From Tupaia tana (lineage: Eukaryota; Chordata; Mammalia; Scandentia; Tupaiidae), in contig JAKSZU010000004.1 in assembly GCA_026018925.1 (NCBI GenBank), positions 42,968,233-43,032,232 on the forward strand: DNA of 64,000 nucleotides, read 5' to 3'. How positions within the stretch are numbered: the first letter of the stretch is position 1; each line of letters opens with the position of its first letter. Positions 22,931 to 34,690 of the stretch are shown here, piece after piece. The translations under genes were made by a program, and so were the position numbers. The notes under the pieces were generated by a model. The model saw nothing but the letters and a program-made list of their open reading frames with translations. It did no database searches and had not been told where the DNA came from.

Positions 22931-25900
22931 ACCAATAAAAAAACTTCTTTAACACAAGCACTGCTCTTGGTTGCTGTAAAAAACTGATAACCTTTGCATT
23001 CAAACTTTTCTCACAAGATTTTCCTGCTGGGTGCATGTACTTTATTCAGGAAATGGACTTCTGTATTTTCTTTTGATTTCAGGCAATATTATTGTTATGC
23101 ATATGCAGAAACTCAATGGAACAAAATGTAACTGCCCAGAGTTAAGCTGATAGCAGATTCATCAAGCTCTTTTTCTGTGGCCTTTAGTGTATATTGACAA
23201 AATCATAAGTTAAATGCCAGGCTTTCAAATGTAAAGCAAAACTGTTTCCTATTACTGACTAAACGATTGTCGTGTTAGGCATTTCAGACTGATAGCTCAT
23301 TCCACAGTGATTGGTTTACTGTTCTAAGCATGCAGTTTCAGGACTACCTCCCGATTCCAACAGGAAAACAGGCTTACTTGACTTGAATGAAGCTGGGATT
23401 CTATTCTCAGTTGAGGACACTAATGTGAACATAAAACAGATTTAGAACCCAAAATTGGCAGAAAGAATTCCCTACAGAGTTACTCAGTACTGTCTGCCAT
23501 ATGCAGCAATCTCTCAATTCATGTGTTCCCCTTGCTTGATCGAGAGTTGGCTAACGAGGTGGCAACAATCCAGTTAGTTGATATGAAGAATAGAAACACC
23601 ATGCACACAGGTACGCAACACTAAGACATTCTTTAGATGATAGTTTTATCTTCTGACAAGACAATTATGCTCCTATAGTTAGCAAAATATAAATTAAAAT
23701 AGGAGGGAAAATGGAAATGTATATGACACAGCATTTGTGTAAAATAATTTCTAATCACCATTCTACAAAGAAAGAACAATCCATTTATTATTTATGCATG
23801 TATTCATTTATAGGCTGTTTTATGGTTAGATGAATTTTTTTTTAAAAGCTGGCAAATGAAAAAAGTTGACAATTTTACTTTGTAGTGGGTTAGGAAAATA
23901 CGACATTTCTATCAGAGCATATTTATAGGTTTGGATTATTTCCACAAGGCATACCAGACCAATCCTCAAGGTAGGAGAACCTGACACAGTTTGCAAGAAG
24001 GGCAGTGCATCTGCAGCTCCCTTTCTGACTTGAGAACCATGGATAAGTCCCCAGGCTAAGTCTGACTGGCTGAGGTGTAGGGTCTGACCTGTTATTTCCG
24101 TAGTCTCAGGAAAGTGCTATGCTCATCTGAAGTCAGCATAGTGGCCTCACTCCTGTACCCCCAGGCTGTAGTCATTTAGGAACTATTCGAGACTCTCTGC
24201 AGCTGGCTCAGAGCATGTGGGCCTTCTCCCAGATTCTTTTCATAAGTGCAACTGGCTGAAAAGTGAATTTGCTCCTGCAGACTGCATCCAAACAGAGTAA
24301 GTGGAGTGGAAAAGGAGAGAAATCACCCAGTTGTCTGTGAAACCTTGGAGTATATTATCAAAGCTTATACTCATAATTGACTTCTCTTGTCTACACTCTC
24401 TTAAAAGCCTTAACCTATCATAGTAAGGGCAAAAGGCTTTTATCCTGACAAAGGAAAATGGAAGAGAAGTATTACAGAGGATAGGGAAGAAGACAAAATT
24501 CTTTTTATTTTTTTTAAGTTAAAAAAATCTCGTATAAGAGAGACTTCATTTAAAAAAAAGAAAAACTACAGTTATTCCTCCATCTCCCTCATTTTGAAGA
24601 TGCAAATCTGCAGCAAAGGTTTCTAAGTGTCCAGCATTATGTCCAATGTTACCCAGTTGGCGAATGTTACAGTTTGGATTCACAAAGTCTAGTATAGGGA
24701 AATCTACCTTGGAGAATTGTTTGTATATGCTGTGTCTTGCATAATAAACAAAAGTGATTCTACAATGTCATTGATAAGTTTGGCTAAGGTTTTCTAGGTC
24801 AGTATCCTGAACTTTTTTTGCTCAACTCTTTCAGTTCCTTTCAAATCTACTTTCCACTTTTGTAGGTAACTACTGGAAATATAGATTTATGTACAAGCTT
24901 ATGGATATAAAATAATGAATCTGCTTCTCTTTGGGAGATCCATACTGGATACTGATCTAAAAAGCATGTGTCTAATTGTTCTTTTTCCCCTTTGTTTATT
25001 GTGGTTTGCTCAATGGAGAGGAATACTGAACTCCAGGGTGATTGTTAAATATGCCAAATTGCATCTCACCTTATATCTACTGTCCTGAGTGATAGTACTC
25101 TCAGTACTATAGCCCTGGATCTTACCTCCTCAGGAAGGCTATACTTTCTGCTTCCAGCGTAATTTGCATTCTTTGAAAGAAAAAATGCAAGTGAATCCAA
25201 AATATCTACCATATTCCCTTGTACTTAAGGTGATCCTGGCACATTGCTTACCAAAAAAAAAAGGCATGCACACACATCTTTATATACATGGAATAGGCTG
25301 AAGCACACATACTAGAAGTAGACAAGTGTTTTATACTGAAGTTCCCTCAATTATGGCAACCTGTTACATTATCAGTCATAGCTTGTTCTTTGTTTCAAAA
25401 TCTAGTACTCTGCTTTAGGGGTAGTCTACAGACAATATAGCCAACTGACTGTAATATATATTTTTCTAGGTATTTAAGTTGGAGACGAATCTAAATGGAG
25501 TGAGAGACTATAGAAAAGTGTACAAAATATTTGCAAGATATTATTATCTTAAATAACTAATACTTGTATAGCTATTTGCAATTTAATATTTTGATGTGCA
25601 GAATCATATCTAAGGAAATAAGGTATAGCCATTGCTTAGGGAATAAATAATACTTGATGATAGCAATCACCCTTCTTTCTTCCCTTTGTTTCCTTCTTCT
25701 CTTTCTTTCTGTTTTCTGTGGCTTATTCAGTGAAGACAAACATCGAACTCTAGTTTGACTATTAAGTATGCCAAACTATTATACAATGCTCTTTGTTGTG
25801 ATTGGCATTTTTAAAGGTAACTTTACGAATCCAGATTAAGGCAAAGCTCATACTTATAGAGAAGTGCTAGCAATGACAGCCTCAAATTGTGAAATTTGGC

Positions 25901-26481
25901 CCTGTAATGGAAATCACATATTTCATCTCAGTTTCATTTCCATGGGCTACAAGTTATAATTAACATCAAGTGGCAAGACAAGATCACATACAATAGAGTT
26001 CTGGAGTACAATCAGAGCACCAAAATTGAAACAAGCTTTTTTGCTACTTAGCTATGCAAGACTGGGACTGTGAAGTCAGGGAGCTATAACTGTAGTCGCT
26101 ATAAGAACAGCTGTGTGTAGAGAATGAAGAGGGGATATACTAAACTCGCTACTAAATGTAGTGGTAAATAAGACTGCATTTTATTTTGAAACCCTCTAAA
26201 TTATCTTTAAATATTTGTTGCCTAAGTGATCTAGTAATCTGCCCTTTGCCAATTTAACTCCTCACAAAATTCTACCATATGCCTAAGGCATATAGACAAT
26301 AACAAATTCCCTGCCAAAAACAGTCAAACTTTGCTTCCATCCTATTTCATGTTCTATTTCATAGGGAAGAATGCACTTCCTATGTTTTGGGACAAATTCT
26401 TATTCATCCTTCAATAATCAACTCACCTCTCACCACTTCAGAGTGGTTTTCTTGAGCATGTCACAGACTTGAATTAGGTTC
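22931..26481. other. SINE-free stretch, no gene found
   Basis: About 3.5 kb without any copy of the three tRNA-derived SINE types, and without L1 or LTR sequence I can recognise. No exon or long frame is visible. Two diverged copies of a roughly 65-bp word lie near 24997-25062 and 25711-25777. The lack of insertions could reflect constraint or chance. Confidence 0.5.
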
Positions 26482-27128
26482 TGCTATGATCTGAATGTTT
26501 ATGTCCCCTCAAACTTTTATTTTTCAGAGGATAAATGTTCTCACTGGAGAGAGTCAGGAGATGTACATACATATACTTATATATCTATATCTATTGAGAG
26601 AGAGAGAGAAAGCACTTCCCATTGGTGATGGTCATGCAGCAATCCCATTTTCTCCATTTCTCCCTCCTTTCGGGATTTTGGGCATGCACAAACACGTGCA
26701 CAAGTGTATGTGTTTTTCAGGCCATCAGGTCTGGGACATGAACCTTATATTTGGCCGTGTAGGATCCAGTCCTTAACCACAATGCCATGGGCTAGGCCCA
26801 CGCAAAATTTATATGTTGAAATCTAACCACAAAGGTAATGGTCTTAGGAGGACGGGCCTTTGAGAGGTAATTAGGTATTGAGGGCAGAGCCCTATTAGTG
26901 CAATTAGTGGTTTACAAGAGACCTAAAGCTTATTTGCCCCACATACTCTGAAAACAATGCAAAGATGGCCATCCATGATCCAGGAAAAAGGACCTCACCA
27001 GTCATATATAATCAGTCAACACCCTGGTCTTGGATGTCCCAGCCTCCAGAATTGTGAGAAATAAATTTCTGTTCTTCATAAATCATCAGTTTGTGGTATT
27101 TCACTACAGTAGTCCAAACAAAATAAGA
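26482..27128 (+). mobile_element. MLT1A-type MaLR LTR, split by a SINE
   Basis: The LTR starts 'tgctatgatctgaatgtttatgtcccctcaaa', is interrupted at about 26520, and resumes at about 26803 with 'caaaatttatatgttgaaatctaaccacaaaggtaatgg'. It continues through 'ggcctttgagaggtaattagg', 'cagcctccagaattgtgagaaataaatttctgttct' and 'tttgtggtatttcactac', ending near the usual 'gacta-agaca'. A solo LTR of ERVL-MaLR type, without coding sequence. Confidence 0.88.
26521..26799 (-). mobile_element. tRNA-derived SINE, type A, nested in MLT1A LTR
   Basis: Minus-strand diverged copy with a (GA)n part (26594-26608), the middle module (ggtgatggtcatgcagcaatccc) and a head ending tgggctaggccc. It splits the MaLR LTR. 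The flanks caaactttta / caaaattta are compatible with a worn target-site duplication. Confidence 0.85.
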
Positions 27129-28623
27129 GAGATTACCTACCTCTATTGCATTTATCACACTTCAATATTATCTCCCTAAGTATAACTACAAATCTTTGTG
27201 TGTTTTTTTCTATCTACTCTTATGTTATAACACATTATCTGGCATACATGAAAGAATCCAAAAGTGTTTATCTAATAAACACATGGCTCTCCACCTCCTC
27301 CTTCACATGGTACCCTTTTTCTTTTCTGTGGAACTAATTTGTGGTTAGTTCATACAAGCTATGTCTAAATGAAAATGTATAAGCTTTCATATTTTCAAGA
27401 AGTGTGCATGTTAGATTTTTGAGGTTTGGAAAATGCCTAAAAAGAAGAGAGAATAATGTTGAAATGATCGGTGAGACTTAGAAAAATTTCTGGAGGTAGT
27501 GGCATTTCAAACTCTATTATCTCTAACCATAGAGCAGAGGGTACAATTCTATCTTCCAAATGAATTGTTATAATTACTGAATTCAGATTGAATGACACGG
27601 TGTCCTCTCAGAAGCAACTCATCCTCAGAGGATGCCTGAGGTAATCTGTAGATAATTACTTCTAGCTGGCTTGGTCTAATCATATGCATGTCTTGGACCC
27701 CAGACCCTATCCCTTGAAATGCTATTGCTCCTCAAGAGCCATCTTCATTACTTTAATGGGATGTGAATGGGATTATCTCTCAGGAATGCTCTACCTTGTA
27801 CTGGATGTGCTTCCTGCATAATTGAATCTGCAAGTGGTCTTGGTAGGTCTAAATCAAACCATAGAGATTCTATGGGGTATGTTTCCTATGTACTGTAATC
27901 TATTGCCAGGAATTCTCTGTCAGTGACATTTTGCAATCTACCCTTAATATTTTTGTGACATGTAAGGAAGCAGTTTTCTTAATAGGGTTCTTTCCTTCAC
28001 CCATTATAAAAATCAATTTATCTTAGCTAAAAGATGCCATTGGAGTATGATTTTCATAAACTGAAAAAATGATTCCTCCATATAATTGATGGATCTATAT
28101 GGTTTATTATTAAGTTATTTAAACTAATAAATAAAGAAGGGTTTATACAATTGCATTATCATATCATCATTTTGCAAGCAGTAATAAAATAATGTATATA
28201 AGCAATCATCACCAGAGGTTACTAACATAATGAAGACATAGATATCACAACAGATGTGACTTCTGAGGAAAGTAGAATTGTGCATGTTCAGGGCTAAACA
28301 AAATCAAGCTTGGGTATGATCAAGTCTCTAGCCCTAGCTACCAATGGAAATAATATGTGTGGGAAAATGTATACTTAATCTTTGGAATATAGTCAGTAAA
28401 ATACAGGATGTATGAGTCTTTACTAGTCAGTAAAATGTAGCCCAAATGATTTAATATCTCCAACAAATAACTTACAGCAAAACAGAAAAAGAGACAGGAG
28501 CCTAAAGACTAACATTGCCTGACAGAATTCCAATGTAAGTCACAAATGTAAATTTTAGATTTCTTTTAGCCATATAAAATAATTGTTAAAAAATGAAATT
28601 AATTTTTAATGTATTTTATGTAA

Positions 28624-28624
<1 letters not shown>
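27129..28624. other. Gene-free stretch
   Basis: No recognised repeat or exon. The region 27580-27960 is moderately G+C-rich and free of simple repeats, but I cannot assign it. Confidence 0.45.

Positions 28625-28625
<1 letters not shown>

Positions 28626-28659
<34 letters not shown>
28626..28659 (+). repeat. (CA)n microsatellite
   Basis: About 17 uninterrupted CA units, at the left edge of an LTR-like repeat. Confidence 0.93.
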
Positions 28660-28662
<3 letters not shown>

Positions 28663-29005
28663 AGAGACTTATTGCAAGAAATTGGTGACCATGGGTGCTC
28701 ACTTATTAAGTCTGAAATCCACTGGGCTGCCCCACAGGCTAGAAGCTGATTCTGCAACTTATAAGTAAAATTTCCTCTTCCTCCAGTTAACTGCAGTTTT
28801 ACTCTTATGAATTCTTATAAATGATTGTATAGGGCCTATCCAAATTATCAAGGAGATGATAGTCTTCTTAAGGTCAAATGATTGTACATGTCAAGCACAT
28901 TTACAAAATACTGTTACAACAGTAGTGACACCTGGATTGATCCTCGACTAACTGGATGCTACAGCCTAGTTAAGTTGACACAACAAACTAACCATCAAAC
29001 CAGGT
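28660..29005 (-). mobile_element. LTR-like repeat, minus strand, family unassigned
   Basis: Read on the minus strand it opens 'ggttagtttgttgtgtcaacttaactaggctgtagcatccagttag', close to the common mammalian 'ggttaattttatgtgtcaacttgactgggc...gggtgcccag' repeat. The other end reads 'ttgcaataagtctcttgtctgtgtg', like its 'taataaatctcttt' end. It is probably a solo LTR of an old endogenous retroelement. No coding content. Confidence 0.55.
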
Positions 29006-29355
29006 AACTCTTTACTGGAAAGTGGTATTTATAAACTGAAATTTGTGTTCTAGGAGCACTTATGGGGTGATCACTGCTTATAGGTCTTAATAGCAGAGCT
29101 AGAAAATATGCACATTAAAAAAGATAAATTATTTTAGGCTTAATCTGATGCATTACACTTGTGAAGTATTGTCTGCATATAGACAGTTTCCCTCACATCT
29201 AGCTGACCTTCACCCTCTCTCTCAGGAAATGGCCTCTGGCCAAGGCTGTTCTGTGAAGACTATATAGGTCCCCAGTAATGAGTCATAGAATGCAGGCAGC
29301 CAAACTGAGTAAACACAGTAGTTTATAGCAGTGTCCCTCTTAAAACAATATAGTC
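29006..29355. other. Gene-free stretch
   Basis: No exon or repeat recognised between the LTR-like repeat and the next SINE. Confidence 0.4.
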
Positions 29356-29356
29356 A

Positions 29357-29515
29357 TGGGGCCAGCAGGTGGTTTGGTGGTAAGGGTGCTGGACTCCCGC
29401 ATGACTGACCATGGTTCAAATCTGAAATCTAGTGGCTTGCTTTCTCACTTTCCCTCTCTTTCTTTCTCTGGTAAGCACATGTGACCTATAGCAAATATTA
29501 AGAAATAAATAACAT
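29357..29515 (+). mobile_element. tRNA-derived SINE, type B, well preserved
   Basis: The head (gggccagcaggtggtttggtgg, B-box-like ggttcaaatct) leads directly to 'agtggcttgctttctcactttccctctctttctttctctggtaagcacatgtgacctatagcaaa'. The tail words are those of type A, but the middle module of about 100 bp is missing. This copy best shows the relation of B to A. Confidence 0.88.
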
Positions 29516-30415
29516 AAAATTAATTAGTAATTGTTTTCCAAAAGAAAATAATCAATGATATTCCATAACTTAGACATCATATATCTCCCTCTCAGTAATG
29601 ACACACGGAGAGAAAGAAGAGTGAGGGGAAGAGAGAAATTTAATGTAACAAACAGAAATTTAATGTAATGGACAGACACACAAAATCTATGGATACGAGA
29701 GGCTGAGAAATTCCATGATTTGTCTTCTGTGAGTTGAAAACCCAGGAAAGCAGGTGATACACTTCTAATCTGAGTCCAAAGGCCTGAGAACCAGGACAGC
29801 CAGTGTTATAAACTCCCATCTGAAGGTAGGAGAAGATTCTTTTCTGGTTCGATTAGTCAGATAGAAAGAATATAAACTGTCCCTTCTCCCCACTTTATGT
29901 TCTATTTAGTTCCTCAAAGTATCAAATGATGCGCACCTTCATTAGAAAACGCAAAACTGTTGTAGTTAGTCTACTATTTTAAATTCTGCACTCATCCAGA
30001 AATATTCTCATACAAATAGTGTTTAGCTAAATATCTGGGAATATCATGGCTCAGTTAAGGTTATGCATAAAATCAACCATTACAAGTATACTCCATGTCA
30101 ACTTGATTCTCATACACTTCTCCTTAAAGAACACCTAATTTCCAAGTGAATAAAATGCTAAGGTCATAATTTTGCTCTGTGTGCTAAACCTATCTTGTAT
30201 ACAATAAAAGAAATGCACTTACACCTTACCCAGAAGAGAAGGTAAAGAAGTTGAGTGATGTTTACTCTTCTCATTGATATCCCCTAACTTACACAATGTG
30301 TTGGAAAATTAACGATATTTAAATATTATCATGTAATGTCAATGTATCTTATGTTAAATTATCTGATAAAAGAATGAGAGAAAAAAATGATATATACACA
30401 CATATTCACAGCAAA
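29516..30415. other. Gene-free stretch
   Basis: No exon is visible. A short direct repeat of 'cagaaatttaatgtaa' type lies at 29634-29672 in a GA-rich patch. The rest is not recognised. Confidence 0.45.
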
Positions 30416-30419
30416 ATAA

Positions 30420-31395
30420 GAAAGGATATTCATAACAATTGTAGTCCCTATTTCTGTAATTGGTCATGAGGTTTTGGTTGGTGTTTATAACTACCTTCTG
30501 TCATTATCCTATTCTTTATTTCCTTTGCTTTTAGAAAATATCTCATTTGGTGATGGTTCTTTACCTGATGGGATGACACAAATCATTCCTTAAAGATCTA
30601 GGCCATTAATAGTCCCAACTAGTTTGACTGTTGTAGTTTTCCATTATTACAGGGCATGATAATGCTAAGGGATACTTGAAGAGAGTCTCTGTGCTCCAGC
30701 TCTGCTAACCTCCACTGTGTTTTCGTAGTTCAGTTTTTCCTTTGTAATCAGGATCAACCAGCCCAGCCAACTGTTTTGCCTGTTGAGTCAGAGACTTAAG
30801 GAGCCCAAAATGGTGAGGTAGGAATCTTAATTTCCATTTCAGTGAATTCATTGCTATGTATACTAGTGTAAAAATCCTTACATCTGGAACAAGACCTCTA
30901 GGCCAAAAGAGCATAAGGTCATGGGAATAAGAAGCAAAACTTACGCAGGCTGTCACTAGGAATCATAGTGATTGGTGCCTTCCGATTTCTTTTTATTTTT
31001 GAAAGAGAAATTTTTGCTGTAGGGCACATGTGCTTGCCAGAGAGACAGAGAGGAACGGAGAGACAGAAAGCAAGAAGTCACCCCAAGAGGAGATGGCCAT
31101 GCCACAATACCTTCTCCTCCATTCTCCTCTCCGGATTTTGAGCATGCATGCACACACGCCCAGTGTGAGTTTTAAGCCACTGGGTCTGCTGCTTGAACCT
31201 CAGTCAACTACATGTGGGTCCAGTGACATAACCATTATACCATCTGCTGGTCCCATGTGCCATCCAGTTTCTACCACTTCATTCCCAGACCCATGAACCC
31301 AGCTATGGGAGAAATAGCACAAGATGTTGTATACTGACTTAGAGCACATGCAACTTCTGGAGAACCTTTCTCCAGCTCTAGAACACATTAATTAT
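30420..31395 (-). mobile_element. ERVL-type endogenous retrovirus fragment (dUTPase-like region)
   Basis: On the minus strand, 30705-30956 translates to a piece carrying a dUTPase-type DPDY-K-G motif, preceded by a FLPHHFGLL-like run; dUTPase is a known domain of ERVL polyproteins. Noncoding matches continue to about 30420 (complement of 'gaaggtagttataaacaccaac') and beyond the nested SINE to about 31395. The frame is broken by stops and shifts and by a SINE at 30985-31254, so the copy is inactive. No envelope, LTR pair or intact polymerase is seen. Confidence 0.75.
30985..31254 (-). mobile_element. tRNA-derived SINE, type A, nested in ERVL fragment
   Basis: Minus-strand copy with tail complement (gagaaatttttgctgtagggc), GA-rich part, middle module and head ending ccatctgctggtccc. 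The flanks gtgccttcc / gtgccatcc suggest a worn target-site duplication inside the ERVL sequence. Confidence 0.88.
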
Positions 31396-31626
31396 TAATT
31401 ACAAGAGTTTGATTTTTGATACTAGTAAGTCATTTATTCTTTTTTTTTCTTTTAGTAGTCTAACTAGGGACTTAGCAATTTTTTGTTCTTTTAAAGAACA
31501 CTAGTTTGTCTCTTGATTTTCTGTATTGATTTTCTATTTTCAGTACTATTGATTTCTGCTCTGATTTTTATTCTTTCTTTTCTTCTACTTATTTGAATTT
31601 GCTTATTTATTTATTATTACTATTAT

Positions 31627-31903
31627 TTGTAGAGGTTTTTGCATTAGAGCATGTGCACTTGCCAGAGAGAGAGAGAGAGACGATGAGAAGGAAAGTGAGA
31701 AATCACCCTCCAAGGGGAATGGCCATGCCACAAGCCCTTCTCCTCGATTCTCCTCTTGGGATCTTGGGTGCTCATACACACACACACACACACACACACG
31801 TGCATGCGTCCAGTGTGAGTTTCAAGCCACTGGATCTGGGACTTGAACCATGGTCAGCCATGTACAGTCCAGTGACATAATTGCTATATCATCTGCTGGC
31901 CCC
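31627..31903 (-). mobile_element. tRNA-derived SINE, type A, with internal (CA)n
   Basis: Minus-strand copy nested in L1. A CA tract at 31775-31800 has grown inside the middle module at the site of the consensus gcacacgtgcatg word. It ends ccatctgctggcccc-like at 31903; the flanks contain TTTATTTA on both sides. Confidence 0.88.
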
Positions 31904-32854
31904 TGTTTATTTACTTTTAAATTTACTCTTTTTTTCTAAAGTAGAAATTTAGATTTATGATTTTAGATCTTTGTTTTTCTAATACATGCATTCAAGGGCA
32001 TAAATATTCCAGTAACTGCTTTTCCTATATTCTACAAATTTTGGTAAGTTTTTTTATTTATTTCCATTTAGTTTAGTATGTATTTTTTATTTTTCTTGAT
32101 ATTTCTTCTTTAACCATGTGTTATTTAGAAATGAGTTATTTAATCTCCAAGTATTTTGAGACTTTCCAGCTCTCATTTTGTGGTTAATTTCTAGCTTAAT
32201 TCTTCTATAATCTGAGAACACTCATTGTATAACTTTTATTCTTTTAAATTTGTTGAGCTGAGTCTTATGTCCCCAAATATGGACTGGCTTTTTGAATGTC
32301 CCGTGTAATTTTGTGAATAATATGTTATCTACTGTTTTATTTTACATCCATTTATTTATTCTCCTTTACATTAACATGGTTTCTCACCTTCATTCTCCTT
32401 CTCTATGAAGACCTTCTTTAAATATTTCTTCGAAAGCCAGTCTACTGGAAACAAATTCTCTCAGGTTTCATTTGTCTGAGGAAGTATTTTTTATTCACCT
32501 TTGAAATATCATTTCATAGGGTATAGTGTTCTAAGGTTGGTTTTTTTTTAACACTTTAAATATTTGATTACACTCTCCTTACTTTCATGGCTCCTGACTT
32601 GAAGTTGGATGTAATTTTTATATTTGTTCTTCTGTTGGTAAGGTGTTTTCCATGACCTCTTTCAAGATTTTTTTTCTTGCTTGCTATGTTCTGCAGTTGT
32701 AAATGATATGCCTAGGTGGGTTTTTGATGTTGTTGTTTGTTTTGTTTTGTCATTTCTCCTCCTTGGTGTTCTTTGAACTTCCTAGGTCTGTGGTTTTGTG
32801 TCTGACATTAACTGAGGAATTTCTCAGATATTGCTAATAAAAATATTCTCTCTG

Positions 32855-32880
32855 TTCCTTTCTTTTTCTTTCTTTTCTTT

Positions 32881-32923
<43 letters not shown>

Positions 32924-32977
32924 CTCTTCTCTCTCTCTCTCTCTCTCTCTCCTTCTTTCTCTCTTTCTCTCTCTCTC

Positions 32978-33037
<60 letters not shown>

Positions 33038-33063
33038 TTTCTTTCTTTCTTCTCTTTTCTTCT
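32855..33063 (+). repeat. 209-bp uninterrupted pyrimidine tract (TTTC)n/(TC)n
   Basis: Every base from 32855 to 33063 is C or T: (TTTC)n, then (TC)n, then (TTTC)n again. It lies inside a minus-strand L1, so it probably expanded from an A/G-rich L1 word. Such tracts can adopt triplex (H-DNA) structure and are length-variable. Confidence 0.95.
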
Positions 33064-33128
33064 ATATTTTCCTTACAACCTTATTATACACTTTGTAGTT
33101 GTCCCCTGAATTCTGGTTATTCTCTTTT

Positions 33129-33199
33129 TGTTTGTTTGTTTGTTTGTTTGTTTTTCCCAGTCTTATTTCTCTTTGCTTTTTTTTTGGGGGGGGGGGGGG
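33129..33199 (+). repeat. (TTTG)n and adjacent T9G14 runs
   Basis: TTTG units at 33129-33153 are followed, after a short gap, by nine T and fourteen G residues (33177-33199). Confidence 0.9.
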
Positions 33200-33590
33200 C
33201 TGTCAGAAAAGTCATGATGCATTTTTGCATAGAAAAATATTCCATGGCTTTTCTGAAAACCCAATATATTGTTATAACTTTAATCTCAGTGATTATTTTT
33301 CAGATGTGTACAGTTTCCAATGGGTCTATCAAAATATTCCTCATTTCTGTTACCATATTTTTAAACTGTAGTATTTCATTTTGGTTCTAGCTCAGAATTT
33401 CAATCATTCTGTTTACATTATCCACCTGTTCTTGAGTGTTTTCTACTTTTTCCACTAAAGCCCCTAGCATATTAATTATAGTTTAAACAACATTCCTGGC
33501 CAGAATAGTCCAACATTCATGCTGTATAGTCTCTCTGGTTCTGATGTTTATCAAGTCTATTTTGTATGTCCTTTTTGTTTGTTTGTTTTG

Positions 33591-33961
33591 TTTTCATTAA
33601 AAGGTAGACATGAAGCATAGAGTTAAAGAATTGGTGGTAAATAGGCCTTTAATAATGCGGTGGTAGAGTGGAAGCACTTTGTAGTCCTATCACTAGGTCT
33701 CAGTCTTGGAGATCCTGTGTCCCGATTTGTGAATATCACCCATGCTTCTCACGTTTTCCTCTCTTAGATGTGATAGTATGACTAGAGAAGGCTGGAATAG
33801 TTCAGGCTCTGCTAAGTTCTAGCAGGTTAGAGTTTAGTAAAGAATTTTCTACTGAGGTAAGGCTTGTAAAAAAGAGCAGCGTACCTGGCATATTTCAAAA
33901 ATTCCCCCTTTCTTTGCTAGAAGCACGAAAAGAGTGTTCTCTCTCTCTTTTTACATTTTCC
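33591..33961. other. Gene-free stretch, possible L1 remainder
   Basis: May include more decayed L1M sequence. No exon is recognised. Confidence 0.35.
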
Positions 33962-34150
33962 AGAGGTGCATGTGCTTGCCAGAAAGACAGAGAAGGAGAG
34001 GGAAAAAGCACTCTCTATTGGGATGTGGTCATACTGCATCGCTTCTCCATCTTTCAAACTCATTTAGGCACACATGCATAAATGCCTAGTATATTTTTCA
34101 AGTTGCTAGAGCCAGTTTTAAACCAACTGGTTAGCCAGGTGGAACACAGC
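33962..34150 (-). mobile_element. tRNA-derived SINE, type A, old fragment
   Basis: 'gaggtgcatgtgcttgccagaaagacagagaagg', 'gatgtggtcatactgcatcgcttctcc' and 'ggcacacatgcataaatgcctag' follow type A on the minus strand. The tRNA-like end after 34110 is decayed. Confidence 0.65.
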
Positions 34151-34507
34151 TCCCTTGACAACTAGCTGTAGAGTTGGTTTATGACGGGGCTATTCTCTAA
34201 TATTCATTGTGTAGTATTAGTATAGTTAATGGAGACAAAAATCACTAAGTGTGGTGCATTACCTATGAATTAGTCTCGTTAGAGCTTTACATGCTCAGAG
34301 TTGTCTATACTCAGCCTCCAGCAATTTTCTATTCCCATTGAGTGTTCTTACCCTGGTATGGTTACCATGGAGGCTTTTTCTCATGAGTTTCTGCTTTAAC
34401 GTTGTCATCTCTGTATACATTTATCTGTCTTTTCCATTGGAGGCACAGAGGTTTTCCATGTGCCCTCTCTTTTCAGACAGGTCTATGGTGAGCTGATTTA
34501 AAATTTC

Positions 34508-34690
34508 TTTTTAAATAATTATTTTATTTTAACCTTATTTATTATTATTATCATTATTATTTTCCAGTTTGATCAGAGAGAGACAGAGAGACAGAGAAAG
34601 TGAGAAAGCAAGCCACCAGGTCCGAGACTTGAACCGTGGTTGGTCATGTGGGAGTCCAGTGCCTTTAACCACCATGCCACTTGCCGGCCC
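34508..34690 (-). mobile_element. tRNA-derived SINE, type B
   Basis: An (ATT)n tail, then 'tttgatcagagagagacagag', then 'gagaaagcaagccaccagg' and the tRNA-like head ending ccacttgccggcccc. No middle module. The flanks gatttaaaattt (34495-34506) and gattttaaaattt (34692-34704) form the target-site duplication. Confidence 0.88.

Larger units (their letters stand above)
31405..33590 (-). mobile_element. Old L1M, minus strand, ORF2 into ORF1/5' region
   Basis: The complement of L1 ORF2 is clear at 31480-31610 (agaacactagtttgtctcttgattttctgtattgattttc... tttctgctctgatttttattctttc) and 31990-32340. From about 32400 the words (gccagtctactggaaacaaattctctc, atttcatagggtatagtgttctaaggttgg, gatatgcctaggtggg) belong to the L1M 5'/ORF1 region and are the complement of the type seen at 13690-14780. 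It is interrupted by a SINE, a 209-bp pyrimidine tract and T/G runs. Confidence 0.75.

Noticed and set aside
32831-33109. Ser/Phe/Leu-rich frame
   Set aside because: Translation of the (TTTC)n/(TC)n tract.
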